From positions 1 through 27,273 of the forward strand of contig JAEYUL010000052.1 of assembly GCA_023432565.1 (NCBI GenBank): a stretch of DNA of 27,273 nt, given 5' to 3'. Shown here one piece after another: positions 15,691-24,976 of the stretch; the first letter of the stretch is position 1; each line of letters opens with the position of its first letter. Origin of the DNA: Actinomycetes bacterium. GTDB lineage: Bacteria > Actinomycetota > Actinomycetes > Actinomycetales > Cellulomonadaceae. The notes below the pieces were generated by a model, which saw nothing but the letters and a program-made list of their open reading frames with translations, had not been told where the DNA came from and ran no database searches. Both the position numbers and the translations under genes were made by a program.

Positions 15691-18600
15691 TCAGCGCTTC
15701 GGCGGGTGCGGGCCGCCCTTCGCGCCGACCACGAGCCGGTGACTCGTCGAGACCGAGGAGTACCCCGCGTCGCCGGGGTACGTAGCCTTGACCGTCACGC
15801 TCCGGCTCACCTTCGGGAGCGTGACGGTCACCTTCCCGGCGTCGAGGGTGGCCAGGTACGTCGTGCGGCCGACCGCGAGCGCGACCTTGCCGCCCGGGAC
15901 CCGGGCCTGCGGTACGCCGGTGACCTTCACCGTGATCACCGGCGAGCTGCCTGGGGTGACCTTCCAGCTCGGCGTGGTCAGGGCGATCGTCGGACGCGCC
16001 TGCGTCACGGTGACGTGGGCCGGCTCGGAGGTCGACGCCTGGACGCCCGCGGCTCCTGCGTACACCGCGGTCAGCGTGTGCGTGCCGACCGCGAGCGTGC
16101 GCGGCAGCAGGATCGTCGCCGACGCGGCGTGGGACGTCCCCGGCTTCCCCTTGCCGGGCACGGCCCGGTCGGGCACGAGCGTGCCGACCGCCAGGACCTT
16201 CGCGCCCTCGCGGATCTGCACGTACCCCGTCGGTGACGCCCCCTGCGCCGTGACCGTCACCTGCGCGGTCACCTGACCGCCGAAGGCCACCTTCGGCGGT
16301 CGCAGCGTCAGGGTCGTGGCCGACGCCGTCGACCCGATCGTCGCCGTGAGCGTCCCCGTGGAGGCCGCGTACCGGCCGTCGGTCGGCGTGAACACCGCAC
16401 TGAGCTCGTGCGCGCCCGCGCCGAGCTGCACGTCGAGCGTCGCCACGCCGCCACGGACCGCGACGGTCCCGAGCCAGATCCGACCGTCCACGAACGTGAC
16501 CGTCCCGGCGACCCCCTGCGGCGAGACCGCCGCACGCAGGGTCTGCGTCGCGCCGACGACCGGATCTCCCGTCATCGTGAGCACCGTCGAGGTCGGCGTC
16601 GCGGCCTTGACGGTCAGCGGGATGTGCACCGTGGTGCCGCTCGGGGAGGCCACGAGCGTGAGCTCGTGCTCGCCGGGCGACGTCTCGGCGGGGATCTGGA
16701 CGGCCACCGTGGCCGCGCCCGCGTCGACGGTGGCGCCCCCGATCGACTCCCCGTCCAGACGGATGTCGAGGCTCGTGTTCAGCGGCGAGCCCAGGCTCGT
16801 CAGGTCGAGCTTCGAGACGCCCATCTCGATCGCGTCACCGGCGAACACCTCGGACGGCAGGTCGCTGACGGCGACCGCGTGCCGGGCGAAGTCGGGCGAC
16901 AGGCCCGGGTGCGACTCGAGGAACGCGATCCACGCGTCGCGGTCGACGAGCCCCGAGTCGCGCGTGTCGCTGCCCTGCGTGAACACCCGGAAGTTGTCAC
17001 CGCCCGTCGCGAGGAACGAGAACGTGCCCACGCGGTAGTCGGCCGAGGGGTCCAGAGGCTCGCCGTCGATCGTCACGGACGTGATGCGGCTGCCCTCCGG
17101 CAGGGTCGCGTCGTAGGTGTACGACACGTTGTCGGACAGGCCCAGCTGCAGGTAGGCCCGCGAGGGCACGTTGCCGTTCGCGTCACGCTGCCACTGCTGG
17201 TTCAGCATCGTGAGCAGCTGGGTGCCGGTCAGCGTCGTCGTCCAGAGGTTGTTCGCGAACGGCAGCACGGCGTTCGCCTCGGCGTACGTGACGATGCCAT
17301 CGGTCGCCTCAGCACCGGACCTCGCGTAGTAGAGCTCGTTGCGCAGCCCGCCGGGGTTGACCACCCCGATCTGCGCGCCACCCAGCCGTTCGTCGGCGAG
17401 CGTGTCCCGCAACGCGTTCGCCACCAGGTTGCCGAGCGTCGACTCGCTCGCACGGTCGTCGCGGCCCGTCGACGGCAGCGGACCCGAGCCCACGTACCTG
17501 CCGCCGACGTACGAGCCGCCCGTGTACGCCGTCGTGATGTCCGCCGTGACCGAGCCCACGGGCTCACGGCCGATGACGTCGGCGTACGCGATCGCCTCGT
17601 CGACGATCTGCTTGACCTTCGCGACGCGCGGGTAGGTCGCGATCAGCGTCTCGTCCGCGGTGGTGACCCGCGGGACGTTCTCCTGCGTGTGCGACACGAC
17701 CTCGTCCGTCGTCGGGTCGTACCGCAGGACGACCTTGCCGAGGAACTCGCCGTAGGAGCCCGTCTGGACGACCGGACGCGTCTTGCCCGGTGCTCCGGGG
17801 ACGTCGCCGGCCCAGGCGTACTGCTTGTGGGTGTGGCCCGTGAAGATCACGTCCACCGCGGCCGACGTCTGCGTGACGATCTCGGCGAACGCGCCCCCCG
17901 CGGCGACCTCCTCCTCGAGGGTCGAGCCGTCGGGCGTGCCCGCACCCGCACCCTCGTGGTACTCGGCGACGATCACGTCGGCCTCGCCGTTGCTCTCGTC
18001 GCCGTCCGTGAGCTGCGCCGCGACCCGGTTGACCGCGACGACGGGGTCGCCGAAGTCGAGGTCGGCGATACCGGCCGGAGTCACCAGTGCCGGCGTCTCC
18101 TCGGTGACCGCCCCGATCACCGCGACGGTGACACCGTCCATGTCGAACGTCGTGTACTCCTGCAGCGCGGGGGTCGTGGTGCCGTCGAGGTAGACGTTCG
18201 CGCCCAGGTAGTCCCACTGCGCGTTGCGGTCGCCGTCCGGGCCGATCACCCGGTCGGTCAGGTCCGTGAAGCCCTGGTCGAACTCGTGGTTCCCGACGGC
18301 GGAGGCCGCCAGATCGAGAGCGTTGAGCACGTCGATCGTCGGCTGGTCCTGCTGGACCGCGGACGCGAACAGCGACGCGCCGATGTTGTCGCCCGCGGAC
18401 AGGAACGCGACCGGCCCGGTCGCCTCCGCGCGCAGCTTCTCGACGGTCCCCGCGAACTTCACGGTGTTCGACGACGTGACCCCTGCCGTCGTCACCGACT
18501 CGATGCGGCCGTGGTGGTCGTTGATGTTGAGGAACGTCAGGTCGAGCGGACCCTGCGTCTTCTCGCCCGCCGTCAGCCCGACGACCACCGGGTCGTGGTC

Positions 18601-21066
18601 CGAGGAGCGGAACTCGTCGTCCGCGTAGAACAGCGCCCCGTGGTAGTTGTACCGGCTGTACTCGAGCGCGATCGACTCCTCGGCGTTGATCTCCCAGACG
18701 TCGGCACCCGTGGCCCGCTCGAGCGCGGCCTCGTTGAGCAGCACGTGGTCGAGCGATCCCGACAGCCCGCTGAACGAGTAGGAGAACTCGCCGGGCGCGA
18801 GCTCGGCGGCCGCGTCGGTGTACCCCGCCTCGTACAGGACCTCGAGCGGGTCCTCGAGCGTGTAGGCGTTGAAGTCGCCGACGAGCGCGACCGCCTCGAC
18901 ATCACCCTGGATGTCCGCGACCCAGTCCCGCAGCGCGGTGGCCTGCGCGACGCGCGACGCGTTCGACGCGCCCTGCCCGTCGCCCTGGTCCGCGTCGCCC
19001 GCAAGCGGACCGGCTGAGCCCTTGGACTTGAAGTGGTTGACCGCCACGAGGACCGGCTCGCCGCCGCCGATCGGCTCGAACACCTGCGCGAGGGGCTCGC
19101 GTGCGTTGTCGAACGGCTCACCGGCGTCCGACAGCGTCCCGAGCGCGCGGGACTCGCCCACGCGCGTGACCGCGGCCGGCTGGTAGATGAGCGCGTTCGA
19201 GATCACGTCCATCGTGCCCGGGTCGGGCAGCTCGGACGACGACGGCACGAACGCCCACTTCTCGCTTCCGGCCTCGGCGTTCAGAGCGTCGACCAGCGTG
19301 CCGAGCGCCTCGTCGGCGACACCGTCGACGACCGCCGAGTTCTCGATCTCGAGCAGCCCGACGACGTCGGCGTCCAGGTCGTTGATCGCGGTGACGATCT
19401 TGGCCTGCTGCCGCGCCAGGTCGTCCGGGTCCCAGGCGCCGCGCGGGTCGCAGCCCGTGTCGACGGTGACCGGGTCACCGTCGCGGTCGCGGTAGGGCAC
19501 GCAGCCGGCGGTCGTGGCACCGAGCGTGGTGAAGTAGTTCAGCACGTTGAACGACGCGACCGACAGGTCGCCGCCGACGTCCCGCGGCTGCTCGGTCCGC
19601 GTGTTCTCGAACGTCGCAGGCCCGTCGCTCGGGCCGACGAGAGGCCGGGTCGGGTCGAGCTTCCAGGTGTTGTTGACGTACGTCACGACGACGGGCTCGT
19701 CGAACGTGACGGGCGCCCCGACGCGCACCGGGTTGGTCAGGGACAGATACGGCGGGACGAGCCCCTGGTTGGCGGCCGAGAGGTAGTTCGTCGTCGCGGC
19801 GTCGTCGAGCACGACGCCTCGCGCCGCGTTGTCGTCCTTGACGGCCTGGATCGCGGCCGTGTCCTGCGGGTCGGCGACCTCGGTCCACTGCAGCAGCGGT
19901 CTGGTGCCCGTCGCGAGGCCGACCTCGCCGTACTGGTTGGTCGAGTACGTGTTCGTCACGGTCAGGTCGCCGGTCGGCGCGAACAGCATCGACTCGATCG
20001 CCTCGCGCGCGGCGGCGGTCGTCGGCCACGCCCCCGTCAGGGGGGTCACGGTCGCGTCCGAGTCGAGGATCTCCAGACCCGCCGCGCTGGGCACCGTGAT
20101 CTCCGTCAGGCCGTTGAACTCGCTGATCACGCCCGTGACCTTCACCTCGTCACCGATCGTCACGAGGTCGTCGGTGCTCGCGGAGAACACGAACAACCCG
20201 TCTGACGCCGTGCGCTCGCCCAGGGTCCCACCGGTGCCGGCGGTCTGGATCACGTAACCGTTGCGCCCTCCGGTCGGGTAGGCCGCCGTCACGACGCCCT
20301 GCGTGGTGACGGTCTGCCCGACGTACGGCGAGGTCTGGCCCGTCCCCTGGATCTGCGCGACGGAGAGCACCGTCGGGCCCTCCGGGTCGGGGTCCGGGTC
20401 CGGGTCGGGCTCGCCGCCGTCGTCGTCGGACTTCTGCGGGGTCGGCGTCCCGACGGTGAAGTCCGCAGCGTTGTCCGCGGTGTTGGCGTGACCTGCGGAG
20501 CGGGACGCGGACGTGGTCGCCGCCAGGGTGCCGACCGGGCCCGTGCCCGCGAAGTCGTCCGCAGCGGCGCCGTACCCGACGAAGTCCACGACCGCGGCAG
20601 CGTTCGCGCAGCGCGTCTCGCTCGTGCAGCCGAGCGGGGCGGTCGACGAGGCGAGTGCGACCTTGCCCGCAGTCGCGCTCATCGCGATCGTGCCGTTGAG
20701 GTCCGTCTCGATGTCCGCCTGCGTCCCGCTGCCCGTGGCCTGCCCGACCAGGAAGTAGTCGTGCGGCTGGATCGTGCCCGACAACGCCGTGACGAGGCCG
20801 TTGCGCCCCACCGCGCCCGTCGACGACCCGTACTGGATCGACCACCCGGCGAGGTCGACCGCCTCGTCGCTCACGTTGTACAGCTCGACGAAGTCCCGCC
20901 GGATCGGCGCGCCGTTGTTCCCGCCGCCGCCGTACACCTCGTTGATCACGACCGGAGCCGTGGGCGCCACGGCGGCGGCCGCAGGTGCGGCGGCGACCAC
21001 CGAGCCCGCGAGGACGACGGCGAGGGCGGCCAGGCCCCCGGTGAGCGATCGGTTGCCTGGACGCAC
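15691..21066 (-). CDS. Secreted nuclease / 5'-nucleotidase fusion protein
   Basis: A 1791-residue exported protein. Order of parts: signal peptide (1 to about 32, ending in an alanine run); lamin-tail domain from about 38 to 165 (INEVYGGGG… FVELYN); Asp-Pro linker (216–230); an OB-like segment; an ExeM/NucH-type endonuclease/exonuclease/phosphatase domain (about 500–830) with ASFNVLN (504–510), GDFNAY and SSDHDP (821–826); a UshA-type metallophosphatase with NINDHHG (847–853), GNHEFD (925–930) and GHTH (1077–1080), then its C-terminal nucleotide-binding domain to about 1400; three Ig-like repeats (about 1487–1791). All catalytic motifs look intact. It should digest extracellular DNA and release nucleosides and phosphate. 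There is no LPXTG or membrane anchor. GTG start with GGAGAG 5 bases upstream. Confidence 0.93.
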   Translation of the reverse strand: MRPGNRSLTGGLAALAVVLAGSVVAAAPAAAAVAPTAPVVINEVYGGGGNNGAPIRRDFVELYNVSDEAVDLAGWSIQYGSSTGAVGRNGLVTALSGTIQPHDYFLVGQATGSGTQADIETDLNGTIAMSATAGKVALASSTAPLGCTSETRCANAAAVVDFVGYGAAADDFAGTGPVGTLAATTSASRSAGHANTADNAADFTVGTPTPQKSDDDGGEPDPDPDPDPEGPTVLSVAQIQGTGQTSPYVGQTVTTQGVVTAAYPTGGRNGYVIQTAGTGGTLGERTASDGLFVFSASTDDLVTIGDEVKVTGVISEFNGLTEITVPSAAGLEILDSDATVTPLTGAWPTTAAAREAIESMLFAPTGDLTVTNTYSTNQYGEVGLATGTRPLLQWTEVADPQDTAAIQAVKDDNAARGVVLDDAATTNYLSAANQGLVPPYLSLTNPVRVGAPVTFDEPVVVTYVNNTWKLDPTRPLVGPSDGPATFENTRTEQPRDVGGDLSVASFNVLNYFTTLGATTAGCVPYRDRDGDPVTVDTGCDPRGAWDPDDLARQQAKIVTAINDLDADVVGLLEIENSAVVDGVADEALGTLVDALNAEAGSEKWAFVPSSSELPDPGTMDVISNALIYQPAAVTRVGESRALGTLSDAGEPFDNAREPLAQVFEPIGGGEPVLVAVNHFKSKGSAGPLAGDADQGDGQGASNASRVAQATALRDWVADIQGDVEAVALVGDFNAYTLEDPLEVLYEAGYTDAAAELAPGEFSYSFSGLSGSLDHVLLNEAALERATGADVWEINAEESIALEYSRYNYHGALFYADDEFRSSDHDPVVVGLTAGEKTQGPLDLTFLNINDHHGRIESVTTAGVTSSNTVKFAGTVEKLRAEATGPVAFLSAGDNIGASLFASAVQQDQPTIDVLNALDLAASAVGNHEFDQGFTDLTDRVIGPDGDRNAQWDYLGANVYLDGTTTPALQEYTTFDMDGVTVAVIGAVTEETPALVTPAGIADLDFGDPVVAVNRVAAQLTDGDESNGEADVIVAEYHEGAGAGTPDGSTLEEEVAAGGAFAEIVTQTSAAVDVIFTGHTHKQYAWAGDVPGAPGKTRPVVQTGSYGEFLGKVVLRYDPTTDEVVSHTQENVPRVTTADETLIATYPRVAKVKQIVDEAIAYADVIGREPVGSVTADITTAYTGGSYVGGRYVGSGPLPSTGRDDRASESTLGNLVANALRDTLADERLGGAQIGVVNPGGLRNELYYARSGAEATDGIVTYAEANAVLPFANNLWTTTLTGTQLLTMLNQQWQRDANGNVPSRAYLQLGLSDNVSYTYDATLPEGSRITSVTIDGEPLDPSADYRVGTFSFLATGGDNFRVFTQGSDTRDSGLVDRDAWIAFLESHPGLSPDFARHAVAVSDLPSEVFAGDAIEMGVSKLDLTSLGSPLNTSLDIRLDGESIGGATVDAGAATVAVQIPAETSPGEHELTLVASPSGTTVHIPLTVKAATPTSTVLTMTGDPVVGATQTLRAAVSPQGVAGTVTFVDGRIWLGTVAVRGGVATLDVQLGAGAHELSAVFTPTDGRYAASTGTLTATIGSTASATTLTLRPPKVAFGGQVTAQVTVTAQGASPTGYVQIREGAKVLAVGTLVPDRAVPGKGKPGTSHAASATILLPRTLAVGTHTLTAVYAGAAGVQASTSEPAHVTVTQARPTIALTTPSWKVTPGSSPVITVKVTGVPQARVPGGKVALAVGRTTYLATLDAGKVTVTLPKVSRSVTVKATYPGDAGYSSVSTSHRLVVGAKGGPHPPKR

Positions 21067-21094
21067 GGGGGCTCTCCTTCATCGGGGAACGCAG

Positions 21095-21119
21095 GGTGGC
21101 CGCCTGGTGGGCGGCCACC
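21095..21119 (-). other. Hairpin in the nuclease 5' leader
   Basis: GGTGGCCGCC and GGCGGCCACC form a perfect 10-bp stem with a 5-base loop, about 17 bases before the ribosome-binding site GGAGAG (21072–21077). It could stabilise the mRNA or control translation or elongation. Confidence 0.55.
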
Positions 21120-21149
21120 GCTCACCCTGTCGCCCGGTCCGAAATGTCG

Positions 21150-21179
21150 CAACTACTGGACAGTAACGATGTGGTGAAC
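21150..21179 (-). promoter_or_regulatory. Nuclease promoter with possible PHO box
   Basis: On the minus strand the sequence begins GTTCACC (21173–21179), identical to the core of the Streptomyces PhoP-binding repeat. The next 11-base unit (21158–21168) matches the repeat only partly. TTCACC (21173–21178) and TAGTTG (21150–21155) are 17 bases apart and could be the -35 and -10. Phosphate control fits a DNA-degrading phosphatase but is inferred. Confidence 0.45.
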
Positions 21180-21192
21180 TCCTGCGACGCAC

Positions 21193-21235
21193 GTGGCCCC
21201 CGGCCGCGCCCGTCGCGGGCGCGGCCGGGGGCCAC
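21193..21235 (-). terminator. pheT terminator
   Basis: A perfect 20-bp inverted repeat (21193–21212 with 21216–21235, starting GTGGCCCCCGGCC) with a 3-base loop, 36 bases after the pheT stop. It is the strongest hairpin in the window. It insulates pheST from the nuclease promoter just beyond. Confidence 0.85.
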
Positions 21236-21271
21236 TCAGGGGTGCCGACGACGTGCTGCCGACCGAGTCGC

Positions 21272-23827
21272 TCAGGCGCGCAGCGACGCCCCGAACCGTG
21301 CCGCGGCCTCGGCGACCACCGCGTCACGCACCGCCGCGGTCTCCGCCGCGGTGAGCGTGCGGTCCCCCGCGCGCAGACGCAGCGCGAACGCCAGCGAGCG
21401 GTGGCCGGGCGCGACCTGGTCACCCTCGTAGACGTCGAACAGGCGCACGTCCTCGACGACGTCGCCCGCAGGGCTCGACGCCGCTCCGGTGCGCACGGCG
21501 TCGAGCACGTCGGCGGCCGGCACGTCCGCCGGGACGACGAGCGCCACGTCCTCCTTCGCGACGGGGAACGTCGAGACCGCACGCGCCTGCAGGGCGTCGG
21601 TCGGCGCCGCGGCGAGCAACGCGTCCAGGTCGATCTCGAACGCGGCCGTCCGAGCGGGCAGGTCGTGCGCGGCGACCACGGTCGGGTGCAGCTCACCGGC
21701 CCACCCGAGCACCGTGCCCTCGAGCGTCTCGACGCGCGCGCACCGCCCCGGGTGCCACGGCGCACGTGCCGAGTCGGCGACCAGCCGCACCGGCACCCCG
21801 GCGACCTGCGCGACCCGCTGCACCGCCGCGATCGCGTCGCCGTGGTCGGCGCGGCGTCCCGGACCCCACACGCCCGGGGGGACCGCACGGCCGGCCAGCA
21901 CACCCGCGAGATGGCGAGGCTGGCGCGGCACCGCCGCGGCGATCGCGGCCAGCTCGTCCTGCGACGGCCGTACTGCGCCCGGCAACGCCGGCGCCGCACC
22001 GGACCCCGCCACCGGCAGCGTGACGAGGCCGATCTCGTACACGCAGACGTCGACGTTCCCGCGCGCGACGTTGCGACGCGCGGTGTCGAGCAGCGTGACG
22101 AGCAGGTCGGTCCGCATGAGCGGCTGGGCGTCCGACAGGGGGTTGACCAGGCGCACCGCCCGTCGTCGCTCGTCGTCGGCCGGCAGCCCCAGGGCGTCGA
22201 GCTGGTCGGTCCCGACGAACGGGTAGCTGAGCACCTCGACGAGACCCGCCTCTGCCAGACAGTCCGCGACCGCCCGACGAGCGCGCTGCGCCCACGTCAG
22301 CCCGAGCCCGGCCGGGGCCGGCGGGATCACGCTCGGGATCGCGTCGTAGCCGCGCAACCGGGCGACCTCCTCGACCATGTCGACCGCCGCCGCGAGGTCC
22401 GGCCGCCACGTCGGCGGCGTCACCTCCACGACCCCGGGCCGCACGTCGCGCACGCTCGCACCGATCTGCGCGAGCACGTCGCGGACCTCGTCGTGCGTGT
22501 ACGGCACGCCGACGAGTCGACCGGGGTGGTCCAGGTCGAGCTCGAACGCGGCCGGCGGAGTCGTGCGGTCGACGTCCGTCAGCGCGTCGTCGACCGTTCC
22601 CCCGCCGTGCTCGACGAGCAGCTCGGCGACACGCGCGACGGCGACGCGCGGCAGGCGCGGGTCGACCCCACGCTCGAACCGCTTGCTGGCCTCGCTCGGC
22701 AGCTTGTGCCGTCGCGCCGTGCGCGCCACGCTCACCGGGTCGAAGTGCGCGGCCTCGATGAGCAGGTCGGTCGTGGCGGCGCTCACCTCCGTCTCGGCGC
22801 CACCCATGACGGCGGCCAGACCGATCGGGCGCGAACCGCGGCCGTCCGGGCTGTCGGCGATGAGCAGGTCCTGCGGGTCCAGCGTGCGGACCTGGTCGTC
22901 GAGCGTGCGCAGCGTCTCGCCCGCGCGAGCACGACGCACGACGATCGGCGCCGTGAGTGTCGCGAGGTCGTAGGCGTGCAGCGGCTGCCCCAGGTCGAGC
23001 ATGACGTAGTTCGTCACGTCGACCGCGAGCGAGATCGGCCGCATGCCGGCCTGCTGCAGGCGCCGCTGCATCCACGCGGGCGACGGGTCGTTCGCGCGCA
23101 CGCCGCGCACCACCTGGGCCACGAACCGGTCGGCCCCCGGCACACCCTGGATCGGCGCGTCGTCGTCGATCTCGACCGCGAAGCCCGCAGGACGCGCGTC
23201 GGTGGGCTCCGGCAGCGCCGGGTCCGTGAACGTCGCGCCCGTGGAGTGCGCGTACTCACGCGCGACGCCGCGCATCGAGAAGCAGTAGCCCCGGTCCGGG
23301 GTCACGTTGATCTCGAGGACCTCCTCGCCGAGCCCGAGCAGCTCACGGGCATCGGTCCCGACGGGCGCGTCCAGCCCGATCTCGCTGAGCACGATGATCC
23401 CGGTGTGGTCCTCGCCCAGGCCGAGCTCGCGCGCCGAGCAGATCATGCCGTCGGACACGTGTCCGTACGTCTTGCGCGACGCGATGGGGAACGGCCCCGG
23501 CAGCACCGCGCCGGGCAGCGCGACGACGACGTGGTCGCCCACCTCGAAGTTGTGCGCGCCGCACACGATCCCGCGAGGCGTGCCGTCGGGCTCGTTGTGG
23601 GCCGGGCCGACGTCCACGCGGCACCAGTTGATCGTCTTGCCGTTCTTCTGCGGCTCGGGCGTGCGCTCGACCACGCGTCCGACGACGAGCGGGCCCGTCA
23701 CGGCCGCGGGGTGCACCGCCTCCTCCTCGAGGCCGACCCGCACGAGGTCGGACGCGAGCTCGGCGGCCGTCAGGTCCGCGGGGAGCTCGACGTGCTCGCC
23801 GAGCCAGGACAGGGGAACGCGAGGCAT
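21272..23827 (-). CDS. pheT: Phenylalanyl-tRNA synthetase beta chain
   Basis: The 851-residue large subunit of the alpha2-beta2 PheRS; it binds tRNA-Phe and proofreads mischarged tyrosine. The order is complete: N-terminal cap (MPRVPLSWLGEHVELP), an EMAP-like tRNA-binding domain (about 45–160, with GIVCGAHNF and DGMICSAREL), the B3/4 editing domain (about 230–400), B5 (about 425–495), a catalytic-like core, and the FDX-ACB anticodon-binding domain (about 748–851). The ATG shares one base with the pheS stop codon (TGATG), so the two are translationally coupled. Confidence 0.97.
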   Translation of the reverse strand: MPRVPLSWLGEHVELPADLTAAELASDLVRVGLEEEAVHPAAVTGPLVVGRVVERTPEPQKNGKTINWCRVDVGPAHNEPDGTPRGIVCGAHNFEVGDHVVVALPGAVLPGPFPIASRKTYGHVSDGMICSARELGLGEDHTGIIVLSEIGLDAPVGTDARELLGLGEEVLEINVTPDRGYCFSMRGVAREYAHSTGATFTDPALPEPTDARPAGFAVEIDDDAPIQGVPGADRFVAQVVRGVRANDPSPAWMQRRLQQAGMRPISLAVDVTNYVMLDLGQPLHAYDLATLTAPIVVRRARAGETLRTLDDQVRTLDPQDLLIADSPDGRGSRPIGLAAVMGGAETEVSAATTDLLIEAAHFDPVSVARTARRHKLPSEASKRFERGVDPRLPRVAVARVAELLVEHGGGTVDDALTDVDRTTPPAAFELDLDHPGRLVGVPYTHDEVRDVLAQIGASVRDVRPGVVEVTPPTWRPDLAAAVDMVEEVARLRGYDAIPSVIPPAPAGLGLTWAQRARRAVADCLAEAGLVEVLSYPFVGTDQLDALGLPADDERRRAVRLVNPLSDAQPLMRTDLLVTLLDTARRNVARGNVDVCVYEIGLVTLPVAGSGAAPALPGAVRPSQDELAAIAAAVPRQPRHLAGVLAGRAVPPGVWGPGRRADHGDAIAAVQRVAQVAGVPVRLVADSARAPWHPGRCARVETLEGTVLGWAGELHPTVVAAHDLPARTAAFEIDLDALLAAAPTDALQARAVSTFPVAKEDVALVVPADVPAADVLDAVRTGAASSPAGDVVEDVRLFDVYEGDQVAPGHRSLAFALRLRAGDRTLTAAETAAVRDAVVAEAAARFGASLRA

Positions 23828-24918
23828 CAGATCACCGCCTGGAACTGGGTGGAGAAGCGCACGTCGCCCTCGACCATGTCGTGCATGAGCCCGATGCCGT
23901 GCCGCAGCATGAGCGTGCGCTCGATGCCCATGCCGAACGCGAACCCGGAGTACACCTGCGGGTCCACGCCGCACGCGCGCAGCACGTTCGGGTTGACCAT
24001 CCCGCAGCCACCCCACTCGATCCAGCCCGGCCCGCCCTTCTTCTGCGGGAACCACAGGTCCATCTCGGCGGACGGCTCCGTGAACGGGAAGTACGACGGG
24101 CGCAGTCGCATCCGCGCCTCGGCTCCGAACATCGCCTTGGCGAAGTGGTCGAGGGTGCCCTTGAGGTGCGCCATGGTCAGGCCCTTGTCGATCGCCAGGC
24201 CCTCGACCTGGTGGAACACGGGCGTGTGCGTCGCGTCGAGCTCGTCGGTCCGGAACACCTTGCCCGGGCACGCGATGTAGACCGGCACACCGCGCTCGAG
24301 GAGCGAGCGTGCCTGCACGGGGCTCGTGTGGGTGCGCAGCACCAGGTTCGACGGCTCGTCGGAGCCGTCGGGGTTCGCGACGTAGAACGTGTCCTGCATC
24401 TGACGCGCCGGGTGGTCGACGCCGAAGTTCAGGGCATCGAAGTTGAACCACTCGGCCTCGAGCTCGGGCCCGTCGGCGATCTCCCAACCCATCGCGACGA
24501 ACACGTCCGCGACGCGCTGCTGCAGCGTCTCCAGGGGGTGCCGCGCACCACGGGGGTGGCGGTCGACGGGCAACGTGACGTCGACCGTCTCCTCCACGAG
24601 CACGCGCGCGTCACGCTCGGCCTCGAGCTCCGCCTGGCGCTGCGCCACGGCGGCGTTGACGCGCCCGCGCGCCTGGCCGAGGAGCCGACCGGCCGTGCCC
24701 TTGTCGGCGGGAGCGAGCCCCCCGATCGCGCGGTTGGCGAGCGCGAGCGGGCTGCGGTCACCGGTGTGCGCCAGGCGCACGGACTTCAGAGCGTCGAGAT
24801 CGTCGGCTGCGGCGACGTCGGCGAGTGCCGCCTCGACGGCGGCGGTGACGCCGACCTCGTCGAGCGGCGACAACGGGGCACCGGCAGCGGCGCTGCCGGT
24901 GGCAGGGTTCTCGGGCAT
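23827..24918 (-). CDS. pheS: Phenylalanyl-tRNA synthetase alpha chain
   Basis: The 363-residue catalytic subunit of PheRS, a class II synthetase. An N-terminal coiled-coil arm spans about 20–110. Motif 2 is around CPGKVFRTDELDATHTP (217–233) and motif 3 is around FGMGIERTLML (328–338), with the Phe/ATP site segment EWGGCGMVNPNVL before it. Length is normal. The ATG has GGAAGG 6 bases upstream. Its own promoter-like -10 lies about 60 bases upstream, with a short leader that shows no T-box. Confidence 0.97.
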   Translation of the reverse strand: MPENPATGSAAAGAPLSPLDEVGVTAAVEAALADVAAADDLDALKSVRLAHTGDRSPLALANRAIGGLAPADKGTAGRLLGQARGRVNAAVAQRQAELEAERDARVLVEETVDVTLPVDRHPRGARHPLETLQQRVADVFVAMGWEIADGPELEAEWFNFDALNFGVDHPARQMQDTFYVANPDGSDEPSNLVLRTHTSPVQARSLLERGVPVYIACPGKVFRTDELDATHTPVFHQVEGLAIDKGLTMAHLKGTLDHFAKAMFGAEARMRLRPSYFPFTEPSAEMDLWFPQKKGGPGWIEWGGCGMVNPNVLRACGVDPQVYSGFAFGMGIERTLMLRHGIGLMHDMVEGDVRFSTQFQAVI

Positions 24919-24976
24919 CCGAACCTTCCGGGGGTGGGCTGGCGGTCGCGCGCACGACGGCGTCGACCAGCGGGCA

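Noticed and set aside
16408..19017. 869-codon plus-strand open frame opposite the nuclease gene
   Set aside because: The minus-strand frame has a signal peptide and intact catalytic motifs. The plus-strand product is arginine-rich and shows no family features.
20379..20420. Short tandem repeat (Asp-Pro codons)
   Set aside because: It encodes the flexible linker of the secreted protein and is in frame. It is not an independent repeat element.
24919..24976. T-box or phenylalanine attenuator before pheS
   Set aside because: The leader is only about 50 bases and shows neither a T-box sequence nor a run of Phe codons.
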